Assembly: GCA_030762175.1 (NCBI GenBank)
Contig: CM060831.1
Location: forward strand, 80,135,001-80,199,000
Origin: Metallyticus violacea
Taxonomy: Eukaryota > Arthropoda > Insecta > Mantodea > Metallyticidae
Direction: 5' to 3'
Length of the DNA: 64,000 nt
Shown here: one piece after another, positions 12,600 to 23,450 of the stretch
Position numbering within the stretch: the first letter of the stretch is position 1
Layout: the number at the start of each line of letters is the position of its first letter
Program-made: the position numbers and the translations under genes
Notes under the pieces: model-generated
Seen by the model: the letters and a program-made list of their open reading frames with translations, nothing else
What the model was told of the DNA's origin: nothing
Database searches by the model: none

Positions 12600-12880
12600 A
12601 ACTTTTTGGAAAATAAAAAGGACCTAAACCATGTTAACATAGTGAAAGTGATGCTACAACGTTTCAAAAAGATTAGTTGCAATACGAGTGCCAAAATACA
12701 TTGTCTTCGTTCCCATCTAAATTGCTTTCCTGATAATTTCGGAGATTTTAGTGAAGAACAAGGTGAGAGCTTTCACCAAGATATCAGAAATATGGAAATA
12801 AGGGAAGTGGAGTGTCAACATGATCGCTGACTATTGTTGGGTGTTAAAAAGGACTTCTCTGACGACATTGGCGGTCCAAA
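12600..12880 (+). pseudogene. Fragment of an unidentified transposon-type protein
   Basis: The reading includes KIHCLRSHLNCFPDN, FGDFSEEQGESFHQDIRNME and, after a frame shift, MIADYCW. I recall this string of motifs as recurring in dispersed arthropod repeat proteins, but I cannot name the family with confidence. No start or end of an element is visible. Confidence 0.4.
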
Positions 12881-13059
12881 AGAAGAAAATTTGAAGTGCA
12901 ACATTGAAGTGACGTTGTGTATGTGACGCTGAACTAGTCCATATGAGCATTTGTCCCAATGTTTCTTATTTTACAAGTTTAACACAACTTAATCAAGTGC
13001 TGAGTCTATTAAGTTAGTATCACTTTCACTATTGACTTCGGTTGTTCTTTCTTTCTGCA

Positions 13060-13720
13060 GCTCTGTACCTAGGCTCTTTCAGATACTGCGGTTCCGTACT
13101 ATGCTGGCTCTGTGTGGTCCGGCTACTTTCCTGAAGGAGTCTGCCCACCTCGTTCTCGGTCTCCCTCTTCTTCTCCTATCGATCATATGGTAGCTATATG
13201 TCCCCAACTGCTGCTTGGTGGCCTTGTTACATTTCCACTTCAGGCTGTTCACGCGTTGAGCCATGTCGTTTAGTCCCGACATTCTTCTTAATTCCACAGA
13301 TGATATTTTATTCATGAGGATATCCCAGCACTTTCCGCTCCATTTTACGCTGTCAGATGCTAATATTATTCTTTTCCACTTCTGTTAGGCTCCAAGTTTG
13401 CATCCATATCATAATATTGGAAATATGCATGAGTCCAGCACGTCTAACCTCAGTTTTCAGCTCAAAGTATTGATCATCAGTATGAATTTCAATAACCAGA
13501 CTGCTCTTCATAATAAGGAACTTCTTTTGTTCATTTCTTTGCCCATGTGATGCTGGAATGCAACTATTTATCCTAAGTAGACATACTCTGTTACGTATTT
13601 TAGTGTTGTTGAGTTGATTCTAACGGGCGTTACTTCGCTGTTTGTCATGACCTGTATTTTCTTCATGTTCATTTTTACTGTGCTACTTGAGATATTGTAG
13701 CATTCCTTGAAGGCTGTCTG
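13060..13720 (-). mobile_element. LINE 3' part (RT C-terminal region), decayed
   Basis: Reverse-strand reading with frame shifts: MTNSEVTPVRINSTTLKYV, VTEYVYLG, FPILGYG, RKMERKVLG, ELRRMSGLNDMAQRV, LKWKCNKATKQQLGTYSYH and RRRRGRPRTRWADSFRKVAG. These are the YLG and later RT segments and the C-terminal GRPRTRWAD signature of RTE-like non-LTR elements. Stops and frame shifts show it is dead; the 5' part is missing. Confidence 0.75.
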
Positions 13721-14164
13721 CTATCTAGGAAATAGTTAATATCGAATTGGAGTATGTTTTTTTTTTTTTCACAAAATGCTTGGGGAAAATTATTTTCAGG
13801 TCATTTCACTAAGCTATAACTTCATTCCTAATAACAATACTTTTATTGCCATTTAATTCACATTTTTATAATCTGTATGGAAGCCTGACGTAAAGGGAAA
13901 AATTGGAGATTATTTTAGAATTCAAAAGCATTAAGAATTGCATATCAGATGCAAAATAACAGAAAACAAGTTTTAAAAAGTAGACCTTTGCTATTATCCT
14001 TTCCTAATGGAGAGGGAAACTATCAACATTTATTCTGTACCACCCAATACCCAGTAAGTGCCACATTTGCAAAATGTCGACTGACAATAAGAACCAAAGT
14101 AGGTCTATTATCATTATCCACCATCTCTGGCCGAAATTTTGGAAGTTGATGAACGATTAAGTCG

Positions 14165-14417
14165 TGTTTAACGCCCGTTTTTACTACTGAGGCACCACAG
14201 GCGATGAACACTGATGATACATGAGATGAAATTATAAATTGGGAAAGGATTTTTTTTAAGGAAGGAAACGTTCCAGGACTAAGTTTAGGGTGTCTCCCCG
14301 GCATTTGCCATTTATGAGGACTAAGGAAAACCTGGAAAAATCTCAGTCAAGAAGGACGTCCTGACGGGATTCGAACTTCCGACCCCCCGCTCCCGATTCA
14401 CGCCACCCGTGGCGGTG
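14165..14417 (-). mobile_element. SINE-A copy 5
   Basis: Reverse copy, tail (GTGTTTAACGCCCGTTTTTA) left and head right. The head is shortened between the B and A box. It ends only about 150 bp before the gene 1 TATA box, so it borders the promoter. Confidence 0.85.
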
Positions 14418-14565
14418 CTATCTAAGGTGATAAAATAAATAGTCACAACATACGGAAGTGTTTCAGCGTAACCAAAAGAATTATTTTCTCTATAACAAGG
14501 AAACTCAGTGGAGTTATGAATTGTGTATAACAAACAACAAGTGAAGCAATTGCATTACTGGAAGG

Positions 14566-14574
14566 TATAAAAAA
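14566..14574 (+). promoter_or_regulatory. TATA box of gene 1
   Basis: TATAAAAAA lies 47 bp upstream of the gene 1 ATG, placing a start site near 14595 and leaving a 5' UTR of roughly 20 nt. The short leader, strong TATA box and signal-peptide exon fit a highly expressed, tissue-restricted secreted protein gene; that last part is inference. Confidence 0.65.
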
Positions 14575-14612
14575 GGTGAGGTCCCACAGAACTACAGTCA
14601 CTGGGCAACAAC

Positions 14613-14666
14613 ATGGACTCCAAAAGCAGCGTTCTGTTTGCGCTGTTCACAGTCTGTGTCTATCAG
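14613..14666 (+). CDS. Gene 1 exon 1: signal peptide
   Basis: Eighteen codons reading MDSKSSVLFALFTVCVYQ, followed directly by a GTAAGT donor in phase 0. The short polar start and hydrophobic core (VLFALFTVCV) form a typical secretory signal peptide, with cleavage likely at or just after the exon end. The ATG is the first after the TATA box and has ACA immediately before it. A tiny first exon carrying only the signal peptide is common in insect cuticle, silk and gland-secretion genes. Gene 2 is built the same way. The exon is far too short to stand out as an open frame by itself; the call rests on promoter, ATG, hydrophobic stretch, donor and phase match to exon 2. Confidence 0.72.
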
Positions 14667-14805
14667 GTAAGTCCTAAGTTCATCATTCAGGTTTCCGTTA
14701 GCTTAACCCAGTGGTTGCACAATCAACACACTAGTACTGGTAACGGCTAACAGGCTGTATAGAGCTGCCGGCAATAAGTTGAAACACAATTCAGTACTTT
14801 TTTAA

Positions 14806-15071
14806 CGGTGTTTTAACGCCCGTTTTTACTGCTGAGGCACCACAGGCGGTGAACACTAGTGATACATGAGTTCAAATATTGGGAAAGGATTTTTAAGGAA
14901 GGAAACGTTCCAGACCTAAGTTTAGAGTACCTCCCCGGCATTTACCATTTATGACGACCGAGGAAAACCTGGAAAATACCTAGGTAGGCAGGACCGCCCT
15001 TGCGGGAATCGAACCCCAGACCTTCCGCTCACGAGTCCGCGCCTTAACGACCTCGGTCATCCGTTGCGGTA
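14806..15071 (-). mobile_element. SINE-A copy 6 (gene 1 intron 1)
   Basis: Full reverse copy 140 bp inside intron 1, from TTTTAACGCCCGTTTTTACT to the head complement CTCGGTCATCCGTTGCGG. Confidence 0.85.
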
Positions 15072-15117
15072 CAATTCATTGCTGAGATAACTTAAGATAA
15101 AGATAAACATTTTAACA

Positions 15118-15154
15118 CCCCCCCCCAAAGCTATGTTTTTTTTTGGGGGGGGGG
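15118..15154. repeat. C9 ... G10 inverted homopolymer
   Basis: Nine C, an 18-nt spacer containing nine T, then ten G. It could fold as a GC-only hairpin. Confidence 0.7.
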
Positions 15155-15437
15155 AAGAAAAATAAAATTAAAAGTTTACTCGCCAAAGAACATGGAATAC
15201 ATAGAACTCTAAAGTACTTGATATTGATTGTTGTGGTTTGTTTTCGGTTTCCTAGAGAGTGAGAACATTTTGCATACGTATGGAATTAGATACCTTCGCT
15301 GACAATTTTACTCCCGAAATCTACGTAGGTGCGGTATGTAGTTAACAAAAATTAGATAATGTTTTGACTTTCTAATGATATGTATCCGGCACTGAAGATA
15401 ACATTTAACTTCTAGGTGCTGGATTCATTTCTCTGAA

Positions 15438-15690
15438 CTTTATTTACGGACGCTCTTCAACATCTCAGGTCATCAGCTTCCCATTCTATTCAGGGCGTGA
15501 AACGGCCGGTAAATTTTGCTCAGAGGTCTCTCTTTCAGGCTTGAGGTTCTTTATCGTGCCGTAAATGTGCGACACGGGACCCACGGCTTTACTTCCCTTC
15601 AGAAGGAAGCCATACTTAGGATTTTTATGCCTGAAAATATTCATCGACCCTGGCCGGGATCGAACACGTGATCTTGCACCATCAGTACCA
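15438..15690 (-). mobile_element. SINE-B copy 2 (gene 1 intron 1)
   Basis: Reverse copy. Tail TTTATTTACGGACGCTCTTC is left, body GGCGTGAAACGGCCGG and CGTGCCGTAAATGTGCGAC in the middle, and CTGGCCGGGATCGAAC (T arm) right. The D arm is lost. Confidence 0.85.
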
Positions 15691-15699
15691 TCGACTTCT

Positions 15700-16540
15700 T
15701 AGATGAAGTGACTTTAAATTTAAGATACTGAATACTGTAAAGACCCTTTTAATATTGAAATTTATTGAAGTTATTGAACATGCTAGAAAAAAAAAAAAAA
15801 AAAAAAAAAGAACTGCACCTATCTGGCCCAGGCCGCTTTAGGTGCCCCTCCTCACGATTACAGAAATTTTAATACAATAATGATTGTATGCTAGCCTTTA
15901 TCTAAATTATAAATAGTTAAATAAAGTAAAACATTTCCACCTTAATTGCACCAGACCCAAGTCCCCGGTTCATCAGCAGTAGCCTACTGGAATTCCAGGG
16001 GACTAGACTCCGACCCAATTCAACAGTCAGCACAAACTACTAATTCTTTTTTTTTTTTTTTTCCCTCTCAAACATCAACTACTATTAAATTTGAAGATAT
16101 TAAAGTGCTAAGAAAAATTCAAAAACAAACTACATTGGGTCTTCCTTCTAAAATAAGAAATGACCCCTCACTATTACAATTGTTGATACAATAATACATT
16201 TATACTAACATCTTTATATCCCTGTTAATATGAAGCGTTATTATAAAAATCGGCTGTCCAATTCAACAGACAAGCATAGCGAAAACCTTCCTGGCTGGAG
16301 GTGTTGAAATTGTGCTGGCACCTTCCTCCCGAGTACTTTCAGTAGCAGCTCATTAAGCGACAATAAACTGATTTCGTAATCTTTCCGCTCTTCCTTGTAC
16401 TGCACTTCATGCAACTTCCGACATCATTCTCATTGCGAAAGCGCAATCGGCGATATTTGCTTTGCTAACAAAATACAGCAGAAGAACTTAACTTCCCAAC
16501 ACTTAAAGGTGCCGTGTAGTTGTGCTCATTTTCCTCATAT
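15700..16540. other. Intron 1, no feature recognised
   Basis: Contains an A20 tract near 15787-15809 and a T17 tract near 16048-16064. These may be tails of old retroinsertions, but no body is recognisable. Confidence 0.4.
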
Positions 16541-17440
16541 ATTGATCATATGTGACTGGGTACTTAAGCTTGAAGCTTAAGTCCTTCAAGTTTTACAGTT
16601 ACGCTATAACCTTCAGCGTTTGTAAGCTGAATAGTGTTTGATACAGCTTGAGTTGGCAATGCATGGGCATGCGCAGTTTATTAAACGTATGTCTTTTTTT
16701 TTTCTGTTTTGTTTATTGTTTACGAATTTGCTAAGTTAACAAAATAAAGTGAAGGGCTATAATATTTATTTTTGAAATATGCGACAAAAAAGTACAGCAA
16801 ATTTTGCTATTCTATAGACTCTTTCATCGAAGGAAATCTTTTAAATATTTCTCTCAACAGTTCTATTGTCCTTCTTCACCGCTGCTGATTTTGATACGCG
16901 GCAGAAATCGCCCGTTGTTATTAGCATGTATAACCTCAAAGTTAGAAGAAATATTGTTTACGCCGATAGATCCTTGTTCCTGAAATTTTAATTATTAAAA
17001 TCGCTATTTAAAAGGTTTAGTTATTTTCTAAAGTAGTATATGATTTATGCATTACTAATAATATTATGAGCGTGCTACGTGTTTTGTTTTATCTCCAATG
17101 ATTTTCAACATATTTGCTGATTGTTTACTTAACCTAAATCTCTGGTAGAATCGCTCCGTAAATTAAAATGGTCTGAATATGTTCTAATTATTCTTGGTCT
17201 CCTTGTCCTTTCAATTTGAGGTAGAACAAACGAAATTTCCTCGGCACTTATATCTTCTTCTTCCGAAAACATTCTGACATACAATAATTACATAGCTTAA
17301 ACTATGCTCCTTCTAGGCTTAAGCCAAGAGTCAATTGAGAAACTATCATTCAATTTGTACTCTGTAAACACATATGTAGCTAAAGTTCCAGCTTAAGCTC
17401 CTAAGCTTAAGCCTGAAGTATATTTATGGGCCTTCGCGTC
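16540..17440 (-). mobile_element. PIF/Harbinger-type element remnant (gene 1 intron 1)
   Basis: Outer ends carry related inverted blocks around CTTAAGCTTGAAGCTTAAG (left, about 16561-16579) and, reversed, CTTAAGCTTAGGAGCTTAAG (right, about 17391-17410). Inside, the reverse strand from about 17275 reads MFSEEEDISAEEISFVLPQI, ERTRRPRIIRTYSDHFN and, after one frame shift, RFYQRFRLSKQSANMLKIIG. This resembles the N-terminal RFRLSK region of Harbinger transposases. The catalytic part is gone. Confidence 0.55.
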
Positions 17441-17962
17441 ACTGGAAGTACATAAAGAGGTGAACACCGACTGCGCTATGAGGCCAGATTGTGAATATTT
17501 GTAACTTTGTAGAGAACAAGAGAAACAATGCTAATATTTAACTTTCAATATATTTTGAGGTAAAAGACTGAGAAAATGCCTGGAACCAGGTTAATTTAAT
17601 GAATAAAGAATTTAGAGATAGTTTTTTACTCTTTAAGCAAGCTATACTTCTATTGTTTCAGCAGACAAGAGCGTCATGCCTGCGCCGGGGAAAATTGGGG
17701 GTAAGTATTCCTTTATTAGCTTTAAAACACTTTCCCTCTTGTTGTACCTACTTCAGCCTATTGGACAATAAGAATGTGCACTCTCCTTACAGTGCGGAGC
17801 ACCCCAAATGTCGAGTTCGGAAGATTACTCTCAGTCTGATAGTGCTTTCACACACGTTGGACAATCATTACCCGTCGAAGTGGTGCATTATGGAGCCCCG
17901 TGTCACCGCATGAAGGTAGGTTTCTAAATAATGTTAATACGGAAGATGCGCCAAAATATCTA

Positions 17963-19241
17963 CGAGGGTAGGTCCATAAGTTTCCGGCCTCCCCAATAAG
18001 GATTATCGCCTTCACAAAACCCTTATCTGATGTCATACCTTATCTGTTAAGTAAATAATTGCAGTTGTAACTGTGCTCAGTTGTTCAGATATAGTTGCAT
18101 AGAGAAGGCTATGTGTAGAAGATTGTGACAAGTTCATAATGGAGTATCGAGCTGTCATGAAGTTCTTCACAAAAGAACGACTTACTCCAAATGAAATTAA
18201 ACAGCGATTAGACGGTGTATAAGGGGAAGCACCCCCCCTTATATTCTACCGTAAAACAATGGGCCAAACTTTTTCGAATGGATCGAGAAAGCATTGAAGA
18301 CGGAGAGCGTGCAGGTCGACCCTTGGAGGTGCTCACACCTGAAAACACCGTCTTGTGGAAGGAGAAATTATGGAAGACCGGCGACTCGAAATTACAGAAA
18401 TAGCAGCAAGCCTGGGCCTTTCTAAAACAACAATCCTTCGAATTATTCATGAACATTTAAACATGAATAAGGTTAGTGCAAGATGGGTGCCTAGACTTCT
18501 TTCCTCAATCCAAAAGCAGCAACGAGTCATCTGTTGTCAGGCATTTCTGGAGCTCTGCCGTTGCAACGAGAGAGAAGTTCTGCAAACCATTGTTACAGGA
18601 GAGGAAACTAAGGTCCTCTATTACGATCCCTTGTCCAAAAGTGAATCATTGGAGTGGCAGGCGTAAATCTGGCGAAGCACCGCCTCTAAAGGCCAAGGTC
18701 ACTCAGTCAACCAAGATGATCAAGGTCACTATTTTTTGGGACTGTGAAGGAATACTCTTCATTGACTTCAAGGAGCGGAACACCACAGTAAATGGGGAGT
18801 ACTATGCTGGCCTACTGCACAGACCACGTGCTTCCATCAAAGAGAAAAGGCGAAGAAAGCTGAGTGGTGGTGTGCGTCTTCTTCACGACAACGCATACAG
18901 CTCTTGTTGCAACGGAAGCTGTGAAGAAATGTGGCTTCAAGGAGATCGACCATCTATCCTACGGCTTAGATCTAGCTCCCAGTGACTATTTCCTCTTTTC
19001 AAAACTCAAGAAGGACCTTCGAGGAAGGAAATTTAAGTGTGACGAAGAAGTGATGGGTGCCATTTATGCCCATTTTGCAGAAAAGACTTCTGACTATTTG
19101 GGAGGGGGCATTGAAAGGTTAATTCAAAGATTTGAGAAGTGTATTGCAATAAAGGCTGACTATATTGAAAAGCGAAATATAGTTTTTGTCTTTACCATAC
19201 GTAGAAAATGGTTAGACCGGAAACTTATCGACCTACCCTGG
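17963..19241 (+). mobile_element. Mariner copy 2, end to end, inactive (family M1; gene 1 intron 1)
   Basis: 1279 bp, the usual mariner length, with TA on both sides (17961-17962 and 19242-19243). Ends: GAGGGTAGGTCCATAAGTTT at the left and the matching inverted GGAAACTTATCGACCTACCC at the right. The transposase reads FFTKERLTPNEIKQRLDGV, EIAASLGLSKTTILRIIHEH, VTGEETKVLYYDPLSKSES, FWDCEGILFIDFKERNTTVN, then KKCGFKEIDHLSYGLDLAPS and DYFLFSKLKKDLRGRKFKCD. It is broken by several frame shifts and an early stop (DGV-stop). Same strand as gene 1. Confidence 0.9.
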
Positions 19242-19243
19242 TA

Positions 19244-20730
19244 TCATTTTATAGCACATTAGTCTATTTAGGAGATTATTAATTGTACCAAATTAAAGAG
19301 AAATAATAGTAAAAAGGAAAGAAAAACTCCTCAATAAGCGAAAGATGAAGATAGGAAAAAATCCGATAACTTTGGATGTAATTATTATAAATTATGTGAA
19401 ACAATTCATAATGTAAAAAGGCTGGTGCATTGCTACTACTGTATGTGGAAGTTTCACATATTTCAACTTCTTTCTTCAGGATAACGTGCCTTATTATATT
19501 CTTTCTATTCTCTTTTACTATGTTAACTATTTACACATGTTAACTCTACTTTTCACGTGTTTGAGTTTAATTAAACATGTCATATATTTTATGTATTTTT
19601 TAATAATTGGCAAAGAGTTTATCTTACTACTTCCTAAGAAAGGGAAGGAAATTGAATAATAGTATTTGATAAAGTATTAACTTTCCTTGGACGATTAAAA
19701 AAAGTAACAGTGATAGTAAAAGTATTATTATTATCATCATCATCATCATCATCATTTCGCGTTTATATTTCGTGGCCTGTAATATGGTAATGCATTGACG
19801 TTCAATTGATTGACAATTGATATAACCAAAAATGTTTCTTTGTGATTATTTCTTGAATCAATGCCTTTACGTCAATTTATCCTAAAGCTCTTTTGGAACC
19901 TATTTATGTTTGTAAAATTATACTTATTACCAAGAAATTAACGAAAATGATATTTTTTGTGTAAATGGCTTGGTTATAAACAAGCATTACCTTGGTTCAC
20001 GAAATGTTGCGCTGACAGAGGGCAATGACAGCAGAGTCAGTTTGGAGAAATGGACGAGTCTGCTAGTGCAGAACAGAATAGACCCAATGAAGCGGCACTG
20101 CTAGTTGTTTTGTTTAGTGTTAAATTCAATTGAATTTCTAAAGATGCGTAAAGTATAGAGCAAAGAGTCAAAAATATATATCACAATCATTGAGTTATGT
20201 TACCATTTCTTCTTTTTGGCAGACCTGATAACAAGCAAATGTTTAATTTGTTTATTGGGTAAAAGCAGCGATAACTTGCTTTGCAATTCTCTTATCACAC
20301 TCCAGAGATCCTGCCTGATACGCATTTTTAAGCTACTAGAGGATATCATACACAACAAAGGGAATACGATACACGATTTAAATATAAAACGTTACAAACA
20401 CTAAAACATATTTTTGACAGGTCGGTATAATATCGTTATTATAATGGAAATTTAATTTTTATAATGTTTCTTAGCCTTAGAGTAGATGAAAACACCGCTC
20501 CCCCAGAAAAAAAAAAAAAAAACATTGAAGCAATTTACTGCTATTGTTCTGTATCACATCCTTTTGTTGCAAACAAATCATATTCAAACATTATTCTGTT
20601 CTTGCTATCAAGCCTTCCATACATTCCACTGAGTATCGTAAATCGTACCCCAAAAATATTCCTGCGCAGTAACAGCTCGCGGTCTCTGAAATAAGGGGGC
20701 ACATGTAGCATCGGGTAGGAACCTCATACA
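19244..20730. other. Intron 1, no gene seen
   Basis: AT-rich intron with a short (ATC)n run at 19733-19755 and an A17 tract near 20506. No coding homology recognised. Confidence 0.45.
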
Positions 20731-20734
20731 AGGG

Positions 20735-21440
20735 GCGTTCTAAAAATTCTCGGTCTAACCAAGAAAGCACAATATTTAATTTTTTTCTCCCTTTTATTTT
20801 TCAACATTATAAATCAATACATTCAGTTTGACTTTCCAACCTTTTATTACCCTCAGAAAAAGGAGAAAAAAATTCTTCCAACTGTGAAAAATAAGCCTCT
20901 GTCTCAGTTTCATCCTTTTCGCCCACCCAGTCATTTCTTCAGGTTCAGGAACAAAAAGTAATCGCTGGAGCCAAATCAGGCAGACGTGGAAGCGCTTGGA
21001 AGCGAAAGTCATGCAGTTCTGCAGCAACAATACCAGACGTGAGGAAGACGCATTATCGCGATGAACGAGAACTTTCTTTTTCGCTAGGTGTGGACGTTTA
21101 GCCTGAATAACATCCTTCAGCTGGTCGGGTAGTGAAGTGTAATACTCCCCGGTGATTTGCCCTTCTGAAGATAATCTACGAGCACCACACCATGAGAATC
21201 CCAGAAAACCCGTAGCCATGACTTTTCCTACAGATGAAACCGTTTTTACTTTCTTTGATGCACTTTCACCTGTTACCACCCACTGTTTGGACTGCTCCTT
21301 CATCTCTGGCATGTAGTGATGAATCCATGTTTCATCTACTGTTATGAGACATCGGAGAAACTCGCTGGAGTTCTGTAAAAACAAATCTAAACACTTTTGC
21401 GAAATGCGTTTTTGGTCCATTGCTAACAAACGCAGCACCT
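20735..21440 (-). mobile_element. Mariner of a second family (M2), 5'-truncated (gene 1 intron 1)
   Basis: Reverse-oriented. The 3' end ACAAGGGGCGTTCTAAAAAT is a different terminal repeat from M1. One long open stretch of about 214 codons reads ITVDETWIHHYMPEMKEQSK, KVMATGFLGFSWCGARR, ITGEYYTSLPDQLKDVIQ, KRPHLAKKKVLVHRDNASS and, frame-shifted afterwards, the tail. These are the central mariner motifs (first Asp in VDETW, second in HRDNA). The N-terminal DNA-binding part is missing beyond about 21440, and the third Asp region is out of frame. Confidence 0.85.
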
Positions 21441-21764
21441 AGCCTTGTGTTGCTATTTGTCAGACATTACAGCGAAACGTCCTTTCCATCGATTGGAAGG
21501 GCACAGGACCATGTCACTTTATGGTAGAGTCGCTTCTGTTCCTACAAGAAGAAATCCACTAAGTCTTGACAGTTGTAGCTAAGACAATGGCACAATCCTC
21601 GAAAACATAGAGTATTGTCTTCATTTATTCCTTTTGAAATGCTTTAAAATCTTTGAGCTTTACAACAAGATCATTGATAAAGCCAGTCAAATATTTATAT
21701 ATACCGAATATGTTTCAGCATTAATTAATTCAAACGCTTACGAGTTAGTCCTTTTTTTTATTGA

Positions 21765-22046
21765 TTTATTTATGGACGCTCTTTAGCATCTCAGGTCATC
21801 AGCGTTCCATTCAACTCAGGGCGTGAAACGGCCAACAAATTTTGCTCAGAGGCCTCTCTTTCAGGCTTGAAGTTCTTTTTCGTGCCGTAAATGTAAGACA
21901 TGGGACCCACGGCTTTACTTCCCTTCCGAAGGAAGCCATACTTAGGATTTTACGCCAGAAAAAAATCCATCGGTCCTGGCCGGGTTCGAACCCGCGAACT
22001 TGGGTGCAGCAGGCAAGTATGGTAACCACTACACCACCAGGACCGA
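21765..22046 (-). mobile_element. SINE-B copy 3 (gene 1 intron 1)
   Basis: Near-complete reverse copy from TTTATTTATGGACGCTCTTT to the head complement CACTACACCACCAGGACCGA. It abuts the forward copy that follows. Confidence 0.9.
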
Positions 22047-22310
22047 CTAAGTTAGTCCTGATGGCCTACTTGCTTCGTAGACCCAAGGTCGTGAGTTCAA
22101 ACCCGGCCAGGACCGATCATCAACCATCGAGGATTTTTAGAGCGTAAACATCTTTCTTAAGGGAAGTAAAGTCGTTGGTCTTGTATCGTATATTTAAGGC
22201 ACGTAAAATAATCTCAAGCCTGGGCATAATTTAACGGTCGTTTCAGAATCTGAATAGAATGAGATATTGATGACCAAGATGTTAAAGAGCGTCCTTAAAT
22301 AAATTAAACC
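22047..22310 (+). mobile_element. SINE-B copy 4 (gene 1 intron 1)
   Basis: Forward copy with head GTCCTGATGGCCTACTTGC, T arm GAGTTCAAACCCGGCCAGGA and tail TTAAAGAGCGTCCTTAAATA. The D arm is shortened. It sits head-to-head with copy 3, with essentially no spacer. Confidence 0.85.
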
Positions 22311-22755
22311 TAACCTAACGCTTTTTAGTTGCTCAGTAATCAGTTAATTTATTCAGTGGTTCCAGCGATCGGAAAGTTTCTCTTTTCTCGCAAGTTACCG
22401 TTTTCTGTGAAACACTGACAAAGAGGAACTTGTGTCGCGGCAGTGTTGAGCATGCTGTTACGTTCCTGCCGGTCGTGTGAATCTCTACGCTTAGATAATG
22501 CATCTTTAAGCTGCTGAAAACGACTTCCAATCAAGAATCTGTCATCAGGTATGAAAGTGATTGCGGAACTAATTAACGAATTTCTTTTGACGAGCATAGA
22601 ACACGCATAATTTTAAAACGTTTGCATACATTCACTAGGTGAAAAGATTCTCTATAATTCTTACAGCCTTTTCAGTTAAAAAAATGGACAGTGTGTAAGT
22701 GTGCCTATGTTTAGAGCAAGAAGCATTCTGTAAAATATTATTATCTCTTATACAG

Positions 22756-23030
22756 GCCTTGCCATATTCGGTAGAGATACCGAAGAAGCGACCAGAAGCA
22801 GCGAGAGGTTTTGAGTATGGCTACTCCGTGGAAACGATGCATCAGCCGAAGAGAGTTCCAGCAGGTTTCACATTTGATTACGAAGTGCAGGTTCCGAAGC
22901 CGCGCCCACAGCACTCGCTTAGCTCGTACGGCTATCACCTGGAGGCGCCTGCACATGTGCCGGAACAACCTCGTGGCTTCACCTTCGACTATGAAGTTCA
23001 GCTCCCGAAACCGAAATCAGCAGTGAAGAC
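22756..23030 (+). CDS. Gene 1 exon 2: Tyr/Pro-rich repeat units A and B
   Basis: A TACAG acceptor is followed by 91 codons plus two bases and a GTAAAT donor. The exon starts ALPYSVEIPKKRPEAARG and holds two copies of a unit of about 36 residues: a YGY-[SH]-[VL]-E head, a Pro-rich linker, then the near-identical block GFTFDYEVQ[VL]PKP. The two FTFDYEVQ blocks differ at eight bases over twelve codons but change only one residue (V to L), so the protein sequence has been under selection. Reading through the donor instead of splicing gives an immediate stop (ACG TAA at 23029-23034), so a short product of about 110 residues is possible. Function unknown; the composition resembles cuticle or egg-case structural proteins, without a recognised domain. 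Confidence 0.75.
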
Positions 23031-23144
23031 GTAAATATGCTCTCTGATACTTTACATTGTAAGAGGTATATCCCGTTATTCTGAATATACAACTGTGTGA
23101 GTGTCGTTCTTCAATACTTTTCAAAAAGTAACCCCCGATTTAAA

Positions 23145-23150
23145 AATAAA
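23145..23150 (+). promoter_or_regulatory. Possible intronic poly(A) signal in gene 1 intron 2
   Basis: AATAAA about 115 bp downstream of the exon 2 donor. If used, it would end a short transcript whose stop (TAA, 23032-23034) overlaps the donor. It could also be chance in AT-rich DNA. Confidence 0.3.
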
Positions 23151-23450
23151 TTAGAATTATATGTAAAATAACGACAAACAGAGCCTAACGAACTAATGAT
23201 CCGATCATTTAAATGCCACAAAGGATTTATTTAGGATTTTTTTCAATTTAATAATATTATTTTACAATAATTTCAACTTTTTCATCTACTGAAAGAAAAT
23301 TAATATATTTATTCTATCGCGTTTTCACATTATAGCATTGCGCGATTAATATTATAATAAGAAAAACAAATAAGAATATAATCGACATAATTTAGCTTAA
23401 TGTATGAACTTTAAATATATGTTTCTCCTATATTCAATATTGTGCTTCAG

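Noticed and set aside
19733..19755. (ATC)n run as coding poly-Ile/His/Ser
   Set aside because: Short microsatellite in intron with no open frame of interest.
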